Shown here piece after piece: positions 35,138 through 47,800 of a DNA stretch of 64,000 nt. The stretch spans positions 444,791 through 508,790 of the forward strand of contig QKWP01000053.1 of the NCBI GenBank assembly GCA_003550325.1, read 5' to 3'. The notes beneath the pieces were generated by a model, which made no database searches, was not told where the DNA came from, and worked only from the letters and a program-made list of their open reading frames with translations. A program made the translations under genes and the position numbers. Every line of letters begins with the position of its first letter. The stretch's first letter is position 1. This stretch comes from Gigaspora rosea (taxonomy: Eukaryota > Glomeromycota > Glomeromycetes > Diversisporales > Gigasporaceae).

Positions 35138-35332
35138 ATGTGCCGATTAAGAATCAACGAATTTGTGATTGATGCAGGACAGCGATTTTTGCCATTTAAT
35201 AGTTTTAGATCACATCTATTGATTAATATTTTTAAACTTTGTAATTCTTTAGTGGTTGCGCTAAAGGTTGTTAAATATAATATTGTTCGGACGATGTTTC
35301 ATCCTGCCGCCTTTACAATTATACAGATGTGA
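35138..35332 (+). CDS. Small ORF of unknown function, copy II
   Basis: A 64-codon plus-strand ORF, the counterpart of 21066-21269 (NEFVIDAGQRFLPFNSFRSH is shared). The open frame is kept in both copies, but the duplication looks recent, so this is weak evidence of coding. Confidence 0.25.
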   Translation: MCRLRINEFVIDAGQRFLPFNSFRSHLLINIFKLCNSLVVALKVVKYNIVRTMFHPAAFTIIQM

Positions 35333-35680
35333 AATTTCTATTAAAAACGAATATTAAAACATTTGAAAAAGATTTCAAATTATTAAATAAAGATAGAAAA
35401 AAATTTCAAACTATTAAATACGTGCAGTAAAATATAGGAAAAAATTTTAGTTATGTTATTATCTTACAAACTGTTATAATATAAATTCAAGGCATTTTCA
35501 GTGATCAATAAGTTTAGCTACCAAAGACCCATCTTGTCCAAATGTTTTAACTATCAGCTATGTAAATGGTTTGCCGTTAAGTAATTTATATATGTTATGA
35601 CTCAATTCTTACTACCTGCTACCGAATCAATCACGGTATATATTGTTCCTTTTTGTTTTGTGGGTGACATATTAATTAGA

Positions 35681-37562
35681 TTATGGAAGTCGGTCATAAT
35701 TAACTCTATTTATATTGGATCTTTCTATAATTGATCTCAACAATCCTGTTATCACACTTCCTATAATCATACCAATTATTAATAATCCAATCGCACCAGC
35801 AATTACTGTACCAATATTAATATTTAATGGTGGAGTTGGTGAGGTTGGTGAGATTGGTGAAGTTGGTATTGGTTGAATTGAATTGATAGGATCATAAGTT
35901 GTTACCCACTTATAACTGTCCTTATGACTTACATCGAGAAGAAAAATATCAGATGAAGTAAATCTGCCTTCATCAGTTAGATAAAATCCTAAACATTAAT
36001 ATTTAACAAATAAGTATTCATTTTTTTTAAAGCTTCATAACAATTTATTTATTTAAACTTACCAAATGCAATAAGAACATATGCTCCAATCAATGTAGCG
36101 GTATGACGCACTAAACGTCTCAGAGGACCACCAGAGTTTAAAATCACAGGTATTGTCCAAGTAAATGTTAAGGTATCAAGAGAATTAATTGTAATATAGT
36201 CAACTCCATAAAATAATAAAATTCGATTATGTTGAGCTAATTTAATTTGAAAAATAAGTATAATTGGTTAAAAATATCTATAACAAAGTGATTAATTATA
36301 ATACATACGAATGTAGACCGATGCATGATCGCATTTTCTAGTGGGAATTTGCACAGATGTAGTCTAAGTTTATTAATAACAAATAAACTAATATTACAAA
36401 TATATATAATTAATATTGAAAATAATTTTATTAAAACTTACAACTATTCTCCAAGTATTATCATTTGTATTAAAAATTGAAATTGGCTGCTAAATTTATA
36501 CGGCAACATTTATGATTACATATTAAAATAAAAAATCATGAAAATATCTAGCAAATAGTATTCTAGAACTATTAATCTGATTACTTTAAGGACTTGAATA
36601 CAATGTTTAATGAAATTAGGAAATAAATATAGTCATCCTTTGATACATTATACACATATGTATGCGTTTTTCCTAAAACTATTATTTATTTAACTAAGTA
36701 TACTTATCAAGATTTAAGCTTGAAATATATAAAAAACTTGGAATACTAGTTGCAGAATATTTTAGTGGTGACTACAGTTAGACCTCTCTAAGTAATGAAA
36801 AACTTTCTAAACGCACTGGCAAATCTATATTCGCTTCTTTCTAAATGCACGTTGTTGAAAGTTTGGTCTCTATGTGGAGCATTTAGAGACGCCTAACTGT
36901 ATAAAAAATTATGCAAGTTAATATCATACCTCTTGATTTGAATTAGTTTGACAGCCATCAAGTGAATGAAATTTTCCTCCAATGTACAGAATTGAATCAT
37001 TTAGTAATGTAGCACTGTAATACTGCGTCCCACTATATATTAGTGACGATGTAAATGTAGACCAAAATAGCTTTGAAGTATCTAATATATTCATTTTATT
37101 AACAGCATATCCACCATAAATATAAATGTTATGTCCTAAAATTGCGCAATTAACAAATTTTATCTCTTCTCTAGGTATCGATCCAGAAGTAGTAGATTTA
37201 CTCCATTGCAGGGATATTGTATTAAATTTACTAACAAGACCTCCACGATGCCAACCGCCAATATAATAAATTGTAGTCTCATCAGCACAAGCTGTTGCAC
37301 CAGTTTTACAAGTTACACCTGAGATCGAAGAAAGATAGTCCAAGGCATTAAAGATATGTCGAATATAGTAAATGATTTTGAGACATCAAGGTAAAATAAT
37401 CGGCTTGGTGCATATCCTTTTCCCGCTATCCATCCACCATGAAAGTAAAGCCTTTTATCAAAAAGGACTGCATTATGTTCTCCCTCCCAGAAGGAACAAA
37501 TGCGAATATGCTCTTGTTAAAGTTAATTAGGAAAAATGATACAATTGATAGAAAAGTTTCAT
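35681..37562 (-). pseudogene. Kelch-repeat membrane protein, copy II, frameshifted
   Basis: Minus strand, with all five exons at their expected places: exon 1 about 36930-37562 (kelch blades TTIYYIGG, HNIYIYGGYAV, DSILYIGGKFHSLDG), then about 36441-36495 (FNTNDNTWRI), 36306-36365 (QIPTRKCDHASV), 36064-36240 (LLFYGVDYITINSLDTLTFT, VRHTATLIGAYVLIAFG) and 35681-35995 (DVSHKDSYKW, Pro/Ser/Thr stalk, transmembrane segment, stop after NYDRLP). Introns have GTATGA, GTAAGT or GTATGT donors. Relative to copy I, exon 1 lacks one base in the signal peptide and one G in the GGGAGG run near 37487; both shift the frame. It lacks the LTR and the 195-bp patch of copy I. A secreted, membrane-anchored propeller is the likely ancestral product. 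Confidence 0.88.
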
Positions 37563-38365
37563 TTTTGATTAAAATTCGTTAGTATATTCAATAAAAATTC
37601 ACCTTTTATATGTACGCACGCACGTTTTTAAATATGATAACGTACGAACGTAAGTATGTAAAAATACAAAAATTATCGGATAATCGTCAAAATAGAGTTT
37701 ATATATTTGAAATTGATTGTGCTCGCTTTAGGAAACGATTACTAGTGATAGTCAATTTATTACGACTACCTAAGTATTATTTTAGATATATGAAAATACT
37801 GAAGTAACGCCTTGCACCCTCTTCAATCTTTTTCGGCGATCTGCCTCTGATCGTTGCCTTTTTCTGCGTGTCTTGCTCGTGACCCGTCACATTTCCTTTT
37901 AAGATAAAAAGAAGTTTACGTCAAAAAATTTTATAAATAGTACCCCAAAAAAATTTTATCGAGTACGGGTTGTATTTAGACTTTTTAATGTTATGAGGTT
38001 GTGCTAATTGTGTATGTGATGATTCTATAATTTTAGAATAAGAAATGAAGCTTCGAGTTATTTGATGTTTGATGGGTGTACGGTTTGTTCTGCATTGAAA
38101 AGTTTGTATTTCGGGCGATACAAAAAAGGGAATGGCGTGAATATGTGATTCGTTGGGTTGGCTGTCTCTAGGTTACTTTTCTGATGCGTTTGTGATTATT
38201 TACTGTTATGGTATCAATAACACGGATTGTGCGGTGTGAAGATCATGTAATGAATAATTATGCTTTTAACTTGATTATTAGACAATCGATTTTTATTGCA
38301 GTATTGTGATTGCGATTGTGACTGCAGGATAAAAAAAAGGGAACTAAACAACTTAAAAATGGTTA
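37563..38365. other. Upstream region of kelch copy II
   Basis: Homologous to 23903-24690. No gene recognised. It marks the end of the duplicated segment. Confidence 0.6.
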
Positions 38366-38549
38366 GAAGTTAGCCGAATAACTTAAACGATCACATGTCG
38401 GATAAGCGTATTATTGGTCAAATGGGGCTGATAATTTCTTTTTCACAGCAGATGCTGTATTATGACGTGACCTTCGGCCGAGTCATAAAAACAGTATCCA
38501 ATAATCATCAATGACTGCATAGTGCAACAGTGCCTGGCATAATACCAAT

Positions 38550-38561
38550 CATGCCGGCATG
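38550..38561. promoter_or_regulatory. 12-bp palindrome upstream of SPRY-TPR gene
   Basis: CATGCCGGCATG is a perfect palindrome, 159 bp upstream of the start codon. It is a possible dimeric-factor site, by inference. Confidence 0.35.
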
Positions 38562-38578
38562 TTACTTGCAGAACCAAG

Positions 38579-38601
38579 TATGTACTGACGTACAGTACAT
38601 A
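38579..38601. promoter_or_regulatory. 23-bp inverted repeat upstream of SPRY-TPR gene
   Basis: TATGTACTG-ACGTA-CAGTACATA: 9-bp perfect arms around a 5-bp centre. TATA-like sequences (GATATAAAGG, TTATAAATG) follow at about 38624-38650, before the ATG at 38720. Confidence 0.4.
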
Positions 38602-38719
38602 AATAGTGCAGCAAATTAGAAAGATATAAAGGTATTCTTGCCCTTATAAATGCTTGTATGCACATACGTACAAAATCACTACCTCTGTCAGCTAAACTGT
38701 TGCAAAAGAATTTTAACTC

Positions 38720-40167
38720 ATGGAGAATTTAGAATTGCCAACTCCATACAATGATATTGTTTTGCCGAATGCATGGGATATTGAAAATAAATCATTTATT
38801 AACATAGATTCAAGTGGGCTTAAAGTGAGTTATACAGGTAAATAAATAATGAACACACATTGAAGATTAACATCTCGAATTGTTGTGCGTAAATAGTTCA
38901 ACTAATTTATCAAAAAAAAAAAAAACTTTAAAGATCCTGATGAAAATAAGGCTATTATAATTCGAGCAAATCATCCAATTCCTTTAAAGTGTGGGATATT
39001 TTACTTTGAAATTAAAATTAAAAATAAAGGGAAAAATGGGTATGTTAATAATTATTTCATTTCATAATATCACCTTTGTTCTTAAGATTTTAATTATATT
39101 TATTGATAGAATGATTGGAGTTGGATATTGTACAAAGAAAAATGATAAAGAGATAGATGGTTCAAATATAAAAACAGATTATATATATAATATGCTCATG
39201 CCGGGTAATATTAGGTTTTATTCTATATTCTTTTTATTATATCTTATTATTATAGATTAACATCAATATTATATATAATATTGTAATATCCCTTAGGACA
39301 AGAAAATGGATTGTGGGGATGTGGTTATCATGGTGATGACGGAAATTCATTTTGTTCTGGAAGTGGCGAGCCATATGGACCAACATATACTGTTGGTGAC
39401 ATTATTGGTTGCTATTTAAACTTCCTAAAGAAGATAATATTTTATACTAAAAACGGTGTCAATTTAGGTAATTAAATTTCTTACAATAATTTAAAAATTA
39501 AGATTTATACCTTAAAAAGCAAAGTGAATAATATTCATAACATATTTTAAGGAATTGCGTGCCATCTTCCTGATGATTTTAAAAAAATTATATATCCATG
39601 TGTTGGATTTAAATCGCAAGGCGGGTCTGTAGAAGTAAATTTCGGCCGTGAAACGTTCAAATATTCAGGTAAATTTGTCTAAGGGGTCTAATCGTTTTAA
39701 CTTATTTAGATTTTAACCGTATTTATATATTTATAACAGCGATGACTTATGAAGACATTAGTAAAATATCAAATAATAATATATTAACAAGGTTAAAAGA
39801 TATATTTAGGAAAAAATCAAATAATATATTAATATTGAAAGATCAAGAAAAGGTTCATTTTATTATGGGCAAAAATGAAAATGTACTTGTTAATTTAACA
39901 GGTGAATTAACAAAATCATTAGAAAAAAAGCAAATTAGTCAAGGGCAAATATTTTTCCTTATGGGTGAATATTATAACGCACTTGAAACTTTAACTAAAC
40001 TACTAGAAATTGAACCAGATAATATAATGGCATTAAGATATCGAGGAGAAATTTATTATGTAATGAAAAAATATAAAGAATCAATTGCCGACTTAAAGAA
40101 ATTATTAGAAATTAAGCCTAATGACAAATGGGCAACAAAAGCCATAGAATTGGTTAAAACTATGTAA
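38720..40167 (+). CDS. SPRY domain protein with C-terminal TPR repeats
   Basis: Six exons: 38720-38837, 38934-39039, 39110-39204, 39297-39467, 39552-39668 and 39740-40167. Phases agree throughout and give a 344-residue protein. Donors are GTAAAT, GTATGT, GTAATA, GTAATT and GTAAAT; acceptors are AAG, TAG, TAG, AAG and CAG. The SPRY/B30.2 fold spans about residues 35-202 ([63 protein letters not shown]). Two or three TPR units follow at about 255-340 ([40 protein letters not shown]). Both modules bind proteins, so an adaptor role is likely; the partners are unknown. No signal peptide is seen. The intron-like satellite begins within about 50 bp of its stop codon, on the same strand. This is the most complete gene in the window. 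Confidence 0.9.
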
Positions 40168-43100
40168 GCGTAATGTGCATTTGTAAATTTTAGGGTTTAA
40201 ATTTGTCAAAAGTAAATTCTAACTAATCCACATATTTTGTTACTACAGAACGTAAGTTCTTTACATATTTTTTTTTTTTACAGTAAATCACGTACAAATA
40301 AATGCATTAACGAGTATTAATTCCAACTAATCCACATATCTTTTTTGCCGCCTTTATAGTTTGTAAGTTCTTTACATATTTTTTTTTTACAGTAAATCAT
40401 GTACAAATAAATGCATTAACGAACATTAATTCTAACTAATCCACATATTTTGTCACTACAGCGAGTAAGTTCTTTATATATTTTTTTTACAGTAATCACA
40501 TACAAATAAATGCATTAACGAACATTAATTCTAACTAATCCACATATTTTTTTGTCAACTTTATAGTTAGTAAGTTCTTTAAATATTTTTTTTTACAGTA
40601 AATTATGTACAAATAAATGCATTAATGAACGTTAATTCTAACTAATCCACAAATTATTTTTGTCGCTTTATAGTTTGTAAAATCTTTACATATTTTTTTT
40701 TTACAGTAAATCACATACAAATAAATGCATTAACGAACGTTAATTCTAACTAATCCACAAATTATTTTATCGCCTTTATAGTTAGTAAGTTCTTTACATT
40801 TTTTTTACAGTAAATCATGAACAAATAGATGCATTAACGAATGTTAATTCTAACTAATCCACATATTTTTTTTGTCTCCTTTATAGTCGGTAAGTTCTTC
40901 ATATATTTTTTTTACAGTAAATCATGTACAGATAAATGCATCAATGAACGTTAATTCTAACTAATCCACTACATATTTTGTCACTACAGCGAGTAAGTTC
41001 TTTACATATATTTTTTTTACAGTAAATCACATACAAATAAATGCACTAACGAATATAAATTTTAACTAATCCACATATTTTGTCACTACAGAAAGTAAGT
41101 TCATCACATATTTTTTTTTACAGTAAATCACGTACAAATAAATGCATAAACGAACGTCAATTCTAACTAATCCACATATTTTGTCACTACAGAAAGTAAG
41201 TTCTTTACATATTTTTTTTACAGTAAATCACATACTAATAATTGCATTAATGAACATTAATTCTAACTAATCTACATATTTTTTTTCTTATCTTTATAGT
41301 CTGTAAGTTCTTTACATATTTTTTTTTACAGCAAATCACGTACAAATAAATGCATTAATGAATGTTAATTCTAACTAATCCATATATTTGTCACTACAGC
41401 AAGTAAGTTCTTTACATTTTTTTTTAAAGTAAATTTTGAACAAATAAATGCATTAATGAACGTTAATACTAACTAATCTGCATTTTTTTTGTTACCTTTA
41501 TAGTTCGTAAGTTCTTTACATATTTTTTTTACAGTAAATCATGTACAAATAAATGCATAAATGAACGTTAATTCTAATTAATTCACATAATTTTTTTTGT
41601 TACCTTTATAGTCTGTAAGTTCTTTATATATATATATTTTTTTTACTATAAATCATGTACAAATAAATGCATTAATGAACATTAATTCTAATCCACCACA
41701 TATTTTGTCACTATAGCGAGTAAGTTTTTTACATATATATATTTTTTATAGTAAATCATGTACAAATAAATGCATTAACGAACATTGATTCTAATCTACA
41801 TATTTTGTTACTACAGAATGTTAGTTCTTTACATATTTTTTTTTACAATAAATCATGTACAAATAAATGCATTAATGAACATGAATTCTAACTAATCCAC
41901 ATATTTTTTTGTCACCCTTTTAGTCGGTAAGTTCTTTACATATGTTTTTTTTATAGTAAATTATATACAAATAAATGCATTATAGTATATTTTGTCACTA
42001 CAGAAAGTAAGCTCTTTATATATATATTTTTTTACAGTAAATCACATACAAATAAATGCATTAACGAATGTTAATTCTAACTAATCCACATATTTGTTAT
42101 TATAGCGAGTAAGTTCTTTACATATATTTTTTTTTTTACAGTAAATTACGAACAAATAAATGCATTAATGAACATTAATTCTAATTAATCCACATATTTT
42201 GTCACTACAGCGAGTAAGTTATTTACATATTTTTTTTTACAGTATATTACATACAAATAAATGCATTAACGAATGTTAATTCTAACTAATTCACATATTT
42301 AGCCACTACAGAAGGTAAGTTCTTTACATTTTTTTCTGCAGTAAATCATATACAAATAAATGCATTAACAGACGTTAATTCTAACTAATTCACAAATTTT
42401 TTTGGCACCTTTATAGTCGGTAAGTTCTTACATATTTTTTTTACAGTAAATCACATACAAATAAATGCATTAACAAATGTTAATTCTAACTAATCCACAT
42501 ATTTTGTTACTATAGTAAGTTTTTTACATATTTTTTTTTACAGTAAATCACGTACAAATAAATGCATTAACGAATGTTAATTCTAACTAACCTATATATT
42601 TTGTCACTTCAGCGAGTAAGTTTTTTACATATTTTTTTTACAGTAAATCATATACAAATAAATGCATTAATGAACACTAATTCTAACCAATTCATATATT
42701 TAGTCACTACAGAATGTAAGTTCTTATATATTTTTTTTTATAGTAAATCACGTACAAATAAATGACTTAATGAATATTAATTCTAACTAATCCACATATT
42801 TTTTTGTTGCCTTTATAGTTTGTAAGTTCTTTACATATTTTTTTTACAGTATATTACATACAAATAAATGCATTAATAAACATTAATTCTAGCTAATCCA
42901 CAAATTATTTTTGTTACCTTTATAGTTTGTAAGATCTTTACATATTTTTTTTTACAATAAATCACATACAAATAAATGCATTAACAAATGTTAATTTTAA
43001 CTAATCCGCATATTTTTTTTGTCGCCTTTATAGTCGGTAAGTTCTTTACATATTTTTTTTTAGTAAATCATATACAGATAAATGCATTAATGAACTTTAA

Positions 43101-43319
43101 TTTTAACTAATCCACATATTTTATCACTACAGAATGTAAGCTTTTTACATATTTTTTTTTACAGTAAATCACATACAAATAAATGCATTAATGAACATTA
43201 ATTCTAACTAATCCACATATTTTTTGTCACCTTTATAGTTAGTAAGTTCTTTACATATTTTTTTTTACAGTAAATCTTGTACAAATAAACGCATTAATAA
43301 ACATTAATTCTAACTAATT

Positions 43320-43326
43320 CACAAAT

Positions 43327-43333
<7 letters not shown>
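43320..43333. repeat. 14-bp target site duplication of SINE (left)
   Basis: CACAAATTATTTTT, running into the T-run. Repeated at 43968-43981. Confidence 0.8.
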
Positions 43334-43361
<28 letters not shown>

Positions 43362-43967
43362 NNNNNNNNNNNNNNNNNNNNNNNNNNNNNNNNNNNNNNN
43401 NNNNNNNNNNNNNNNNNNNNNNNNNNNNNNNNNNNNNNNNNNNNNNNNNNNNNNNNNNNNNNNNNNNNNNNNNNNNNNNNNNNNNNNNNNNNNNNNNNNN
43501 NNNNNNNNNNNNNNNNNNNNNNNNNNNNNNNNNNNNNNNNNNNNNNNNNNNNNNNNNNNNNNNNNNNNNNNNNNNNNNNNNNNNNNNNNNNNNNNNNNNN
43601 NNNNNNNNNNNNNNNNNNNNNNNNNNNNNNNNNNNNNNNNNNNNNNNNNNNNNNNNNTCTATACCGGTTTTGGATTTTTGTGCCAGAGGTGATTCCATAA
43701 TTGGCAAGGCCAATCCTTTTCCACAAACGTCGACGGCATTCTCCACATTTCTCACTATAATAGTGCCCGCTCTCTGCCGTATCGGTTTCCTTCCGGGAAT
43801 TCCTTGATTCAAGCATGTACCTTCACATGGACTTCGCCACAGGGCTTCGCATCCGATTATAGGCTCCAATTTTTGGTTACAGAGTATTTACCTCCAGCCG
43901 AACTCGAACCGTTGACCTTGTCTGTGGGGGAACGGGAACTTAACAACTAAGCTATGGGACCCGAACC
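43334..43967 (-). mobile_element. tRNA-derived SINE (minus strand), partly in an N gap
   Basis: Read on the minus strand from 43967, the head is tRNA-like: an A-box TAGCTTAGTTG (43944-43954) and a B-box GGTTCGAGTTC (43900-43910), 33 bases apart as in a tRNA gene, which form an internal RNA polymerase III promoter. A 240-bp body unlike the AT-rich surroundings follows (for example GAATTCCCGGAAGGAAACCG). The sequence then enters the gap, and the far side is a run of A on this strand (T-run 43329-43361). A 14-bp target duplication flanks the whole. SINEs are copied by a partner LINE; whether the LINE at 13976-18939 or a relative serves it cannot be told, since the 3' body is hidden. It is more GC-rich than any neighbour. 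Confidence 0.87.
43362..43657. other. Assembly gap (296 N)
   Basis: Run of N inside the SINE; the true length is unknown. Confidence 0.99.
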
Positions 43968-43981
43968 CACAAATTATTTTT
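43968..43981. repeat. 14-bp target site duplication of SINE (right)
   Basis: CACAAATTATTTTT, identical to 43320-43333; the satellite continues from here. Confidence 0.8.
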
Positions 43982-44582
43982 GTTCTTTTATAGTTTGTAA
44001 GTTCTTTATATATTTTTTTTTTTACAGTAAATCATGTACAAATAAATGCAATAACAAACATTAATTCTAATTAATCCACATATTTTGTCACTACAGAAAG
44101 TAAGTTCTTTACATATATTTTTTTATAGTAAATCACGTACAAATAAATGTATTAACAAACTCTAATTCTAACTAATCCACAAATTTTTTTTGTCGCCTTT
44201 ATAGTTTGTAATTTCTTTATATATTTTTTTTTTCCAGTAAATCAAGTACAAATAAATGTATTAACAAGCATTAATTCTAACTAATCTACATATTTTTTTG
44301 TCACCTTTATAGTCTGTAAGTTCTTTACATATTTTTTTACAGTAAATCATATACAAATAAATGCATTAACAAACATTAATTCTAACTAATCCACATATTT
44401 TGTCACTATAGCGAGTAGGTTCTTTACATATATATTATTTTTATAGCAAATCATGTACAAATAAATGCATTAATGAATATTAACTCTAACTAATCTACAT
44501 ATTTTTTTGTTGCCTTTATAGTTAGTAAGTTCTTTATATTTTTTTTTACAGTAAATTCATACAAATAAATGCAATAATAAAC

Positions 44583-44843
44583 GTTATCCGGCAGACTTAT
44601 ATGATCATGAAATTATTTCGCTTTGTTATTTTTTCATGTGTTATGATATAAACATGTTTATTTAAATTTAACTTAGCGAGCAACTCCCTACCAATCATGA
44701 TCATAAATTGCTGGATAACACCAATATTGGGCAAATTGTTGAATACCATAATTTGGCAAATGATTGGCTATACGTGCCGCAGAGCAGCACATGAACATTT
44801 GCCAAATTACCATTATCTACAATTTTTGCCCAATATTGTATAC
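44583..44843. mobile_element. Small insertion in the satellite made of two inverted-repeat modules
   Basis: Module 1 (44583-44719) begins GTTATCCGGCAGACTTATAT and ends with the complement of GTTATCCAGCAATTTATGAT. Module 2 (44722-44838) begins CAATATTGGGCAAATTG and ends with the complement of CAATATTGGGCAAAAATTG, with GGTAATTTGGCAAATG-like inner arms. Together they split one satellite unit between AACGTTA and TTAATTC; a TTA duplication is possible. This is either two MITEs side by side or one composite element. Confidence 0.65.
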
Positions 44844-47800
44844 TTAATTCTAACTAATCTACAAATTTTTTTTGTCATCTTTATAGTAGGTAAGTTCTTA
44901 CATATTTTTTTATAGTAAATCACATATAGATAAATACATTAGCGAATGTTAATTCTAACTAATCCACTATATATTTTGTCACTACAGCGAGTAAGTTTTT
45001 TATATATATTTTTTTACAGTAAATCACGTATAAATAAATGCATTAACGAATGTTAATTCTAACTAATCCACATATTTTGTCACTATAGCGAGTAAGTTCT
45101 TTACATATTTTTTTTTTACAGTAAATCATGTTCAAATAAATGCATTAACAAACATTAATTCCAACTAATCCATATATTTTTTTTGTTACCTTTATAGTCG
45201 GTAAGTTCTTTACATAATTTTTTTTTTTACAGTAAATCACGTACAAATAAATGAATTAACAAATTTTAATTCTAACTAATTGATATATTTTGTCACTATA
45301 GGGAGTAAGTTCTTTATATATTTTTGCAGCAAATCACATACAAATAAATACATTAATGAACATTAATTCTAACTAATCCACATAATTTTTTTGTTGTCTT
45401 TATAGTCTGTAAGTTCTTTACATATTTTTTTTAATGTAAATCGCATACAAATAAATGTATTAATGAATGTTAATTCTAACTAATCCATATATTTTGTCAC
45501 TACAGCGAGTAAGTTCTTTGCATATATTTTTTATAGTAAATCACATACAAATAAATGCATTAACAATCGTAAATTCCAACTAATCCATATATTTTGTCAC
45601 TATAGCGAGTAAGTTCTTTACATATTTTTTAGTAAATTTATGCAAATAAATGTATTAATGAACGTTAATTCTAACTAATTCACATATTTTATTACTACAG
45701 AATGTAAGTTTTTTACATTTTTTGTTTTTTACAATAATCACAAATAAATGTATTAACGAACATTAATTCTAACTAATCCAAATATTTTTTGTCGCCTTTA
45801 TAGTTTGTAAGTTCTTTTAATATTTTTTTTACAGTAAATCACGTAAAAATAAATGCATTAACGAACATTAATTTCAACTAATCCACAAATTTTTTTTGTC
45901 GCCTTTATAGGCAGTAAGTTCTTTACATTTTTTTTTATAGTAAATCATGTACAAATAAATACAGTAACAAATGTTAATTCTAACAAATCCACAAATTTTT
46001 TTTGTCACCTTTATAGTCGGTAAGTTCTTTACATATTTTTTTTTTACAGAAATCACGTACAAATAAATGAATTAATGAATTTAATTCTAACTAATCCACA
46101 TATTTTTGTCTTCTTTATAGTCTGTAAGTTCTTTACATATTTTTTTTACAGTAAATTACGTACAAATAAATGCATTAACGAATGTTAATTCTAACTAATC
46201 CATATATTTGTCATTACAGCGAGTAAGTTCTTTACATATTTTTTTTTTACAGTAAATCACATACAAATAAATGTATTACAGTAAATTACATCAAATAAAT
46301 GCATTAATGAATATTAATTCTAACTAATCCACATATTTTTTTTGTCGCCTTTATAGCCTGTAAGTTCTTTACATATATTTTTTTTTTACAGTAAATTATG
46401 TACAGATAAATGCATTGACAAATGTTAATTCTAACTAATTCATATATTTTGTCACTACAGTGAGTAAGTTCTTTACATATTTTTTTTTTACAGTAAATTA
46501 CATACAAATAAATGCATTAACAAACATTAATTCTAACTAATCCACATATTTTTTTTGTCACCTTTATAGTCTGTAAGTTCATTACATATATTTATTTTTT
46601 TAAAGTAAATCATGTACAGATAAATGCATTAACAAACGTTAATTCTAACTAATCCACATATTTTGTAACTATAGCGAGTAAGTTCTTTATATATTTTTAT
46701 TTTACAGTAAATCATATACAAATAAATGCATTAAAATGGTAATTCTAACTAACCACATATTTTTATTAACATTAATTCTAACTAATTCACATATTTTTTT
46801 GTCACCTTTATAGTCGGTAAGTTATTTATATATTTTTTTACAGTAAATCACGTACAAATAAATGCATTAACGAATGTTAATTCTAACTAATTCACATATT
46901 TTGTTACTACAGAACGTAAGTTCTTTACACATTTTTTTTTACAGTAAATCACATACAAATAAATGCTTTAGCGAACATTAATTCTAACTAATTCACATAT
47001 TTTTTTGTTATCTTTATAGTCCGCAAGTTCTTTATATATTTTTTTACAGTAAATTACAAACAAATAAATGCATTAATTCTAACTAATTTACATATATTTT
47101 TTGTTATCTTTATAGTCTGTATATATATATATATTTTTTTTTACTATATATCACGTACAAATAAATACATTAACGAACGTTAATTATAATTAATTCACAT
47201 ATTTTTTTTGTTGCCTTTATAGTCGGTAAGTTATTTACATTTTTTTTTACAGTAAATCACATACAAATAAATGCATTAACTAATGTTAATTCTAACTAAT
47301 CCACATATTTTGTTACTGCAGAAAGTAAGTTCTTTATTTATTTTTTTTTACAGTAATCATGTACAAATAAATGCATTAATGAATGTGAATTCTAACTAAT
47401 TCACATTTTTTTTTGTTGCCTTTATAGTCAGTAAGTTCTTAATATATTTTTTGCAGTAAATTATATACAAATAAATGCATTAACTGACATTAATTCTAAC
47501 TAATCTACATATTTTGTCACTACAGAGAGTAAGTTCTTTACATATTTTTTTTATAGTAAATTACGTACAAATAAATGTTTTAACGAATATTAATTCTGAC
47601 TAATCCATATATTTTTTTTGTCACCTTTATAGTCGGTAAGGTCTTTACATATATTATTTTTACAGTAAATCACGTACAAATAAATGTATTAATGAACGTT
47701 AATTCTAACTAATCCACCAATTATTATTGTCACCTTTATAGTTAGTAAGTTCTTTAAATTTTTTTTTTACAGTAAATCACGTACAAATAAATGCATTAAT

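Noticed and set aside
43294..43869. Minus-strand frames running through the N gap
   Set aside because: They contain an unknown middle and a poly-Lys end from the A-tail; the region is a SINE.
43895..43967. A functional tRNA gene
   Set aside because: A- and B-boxes are present, but the acceptor stem does not close at the expected places, and a SINE body, tail and target duplication follow.
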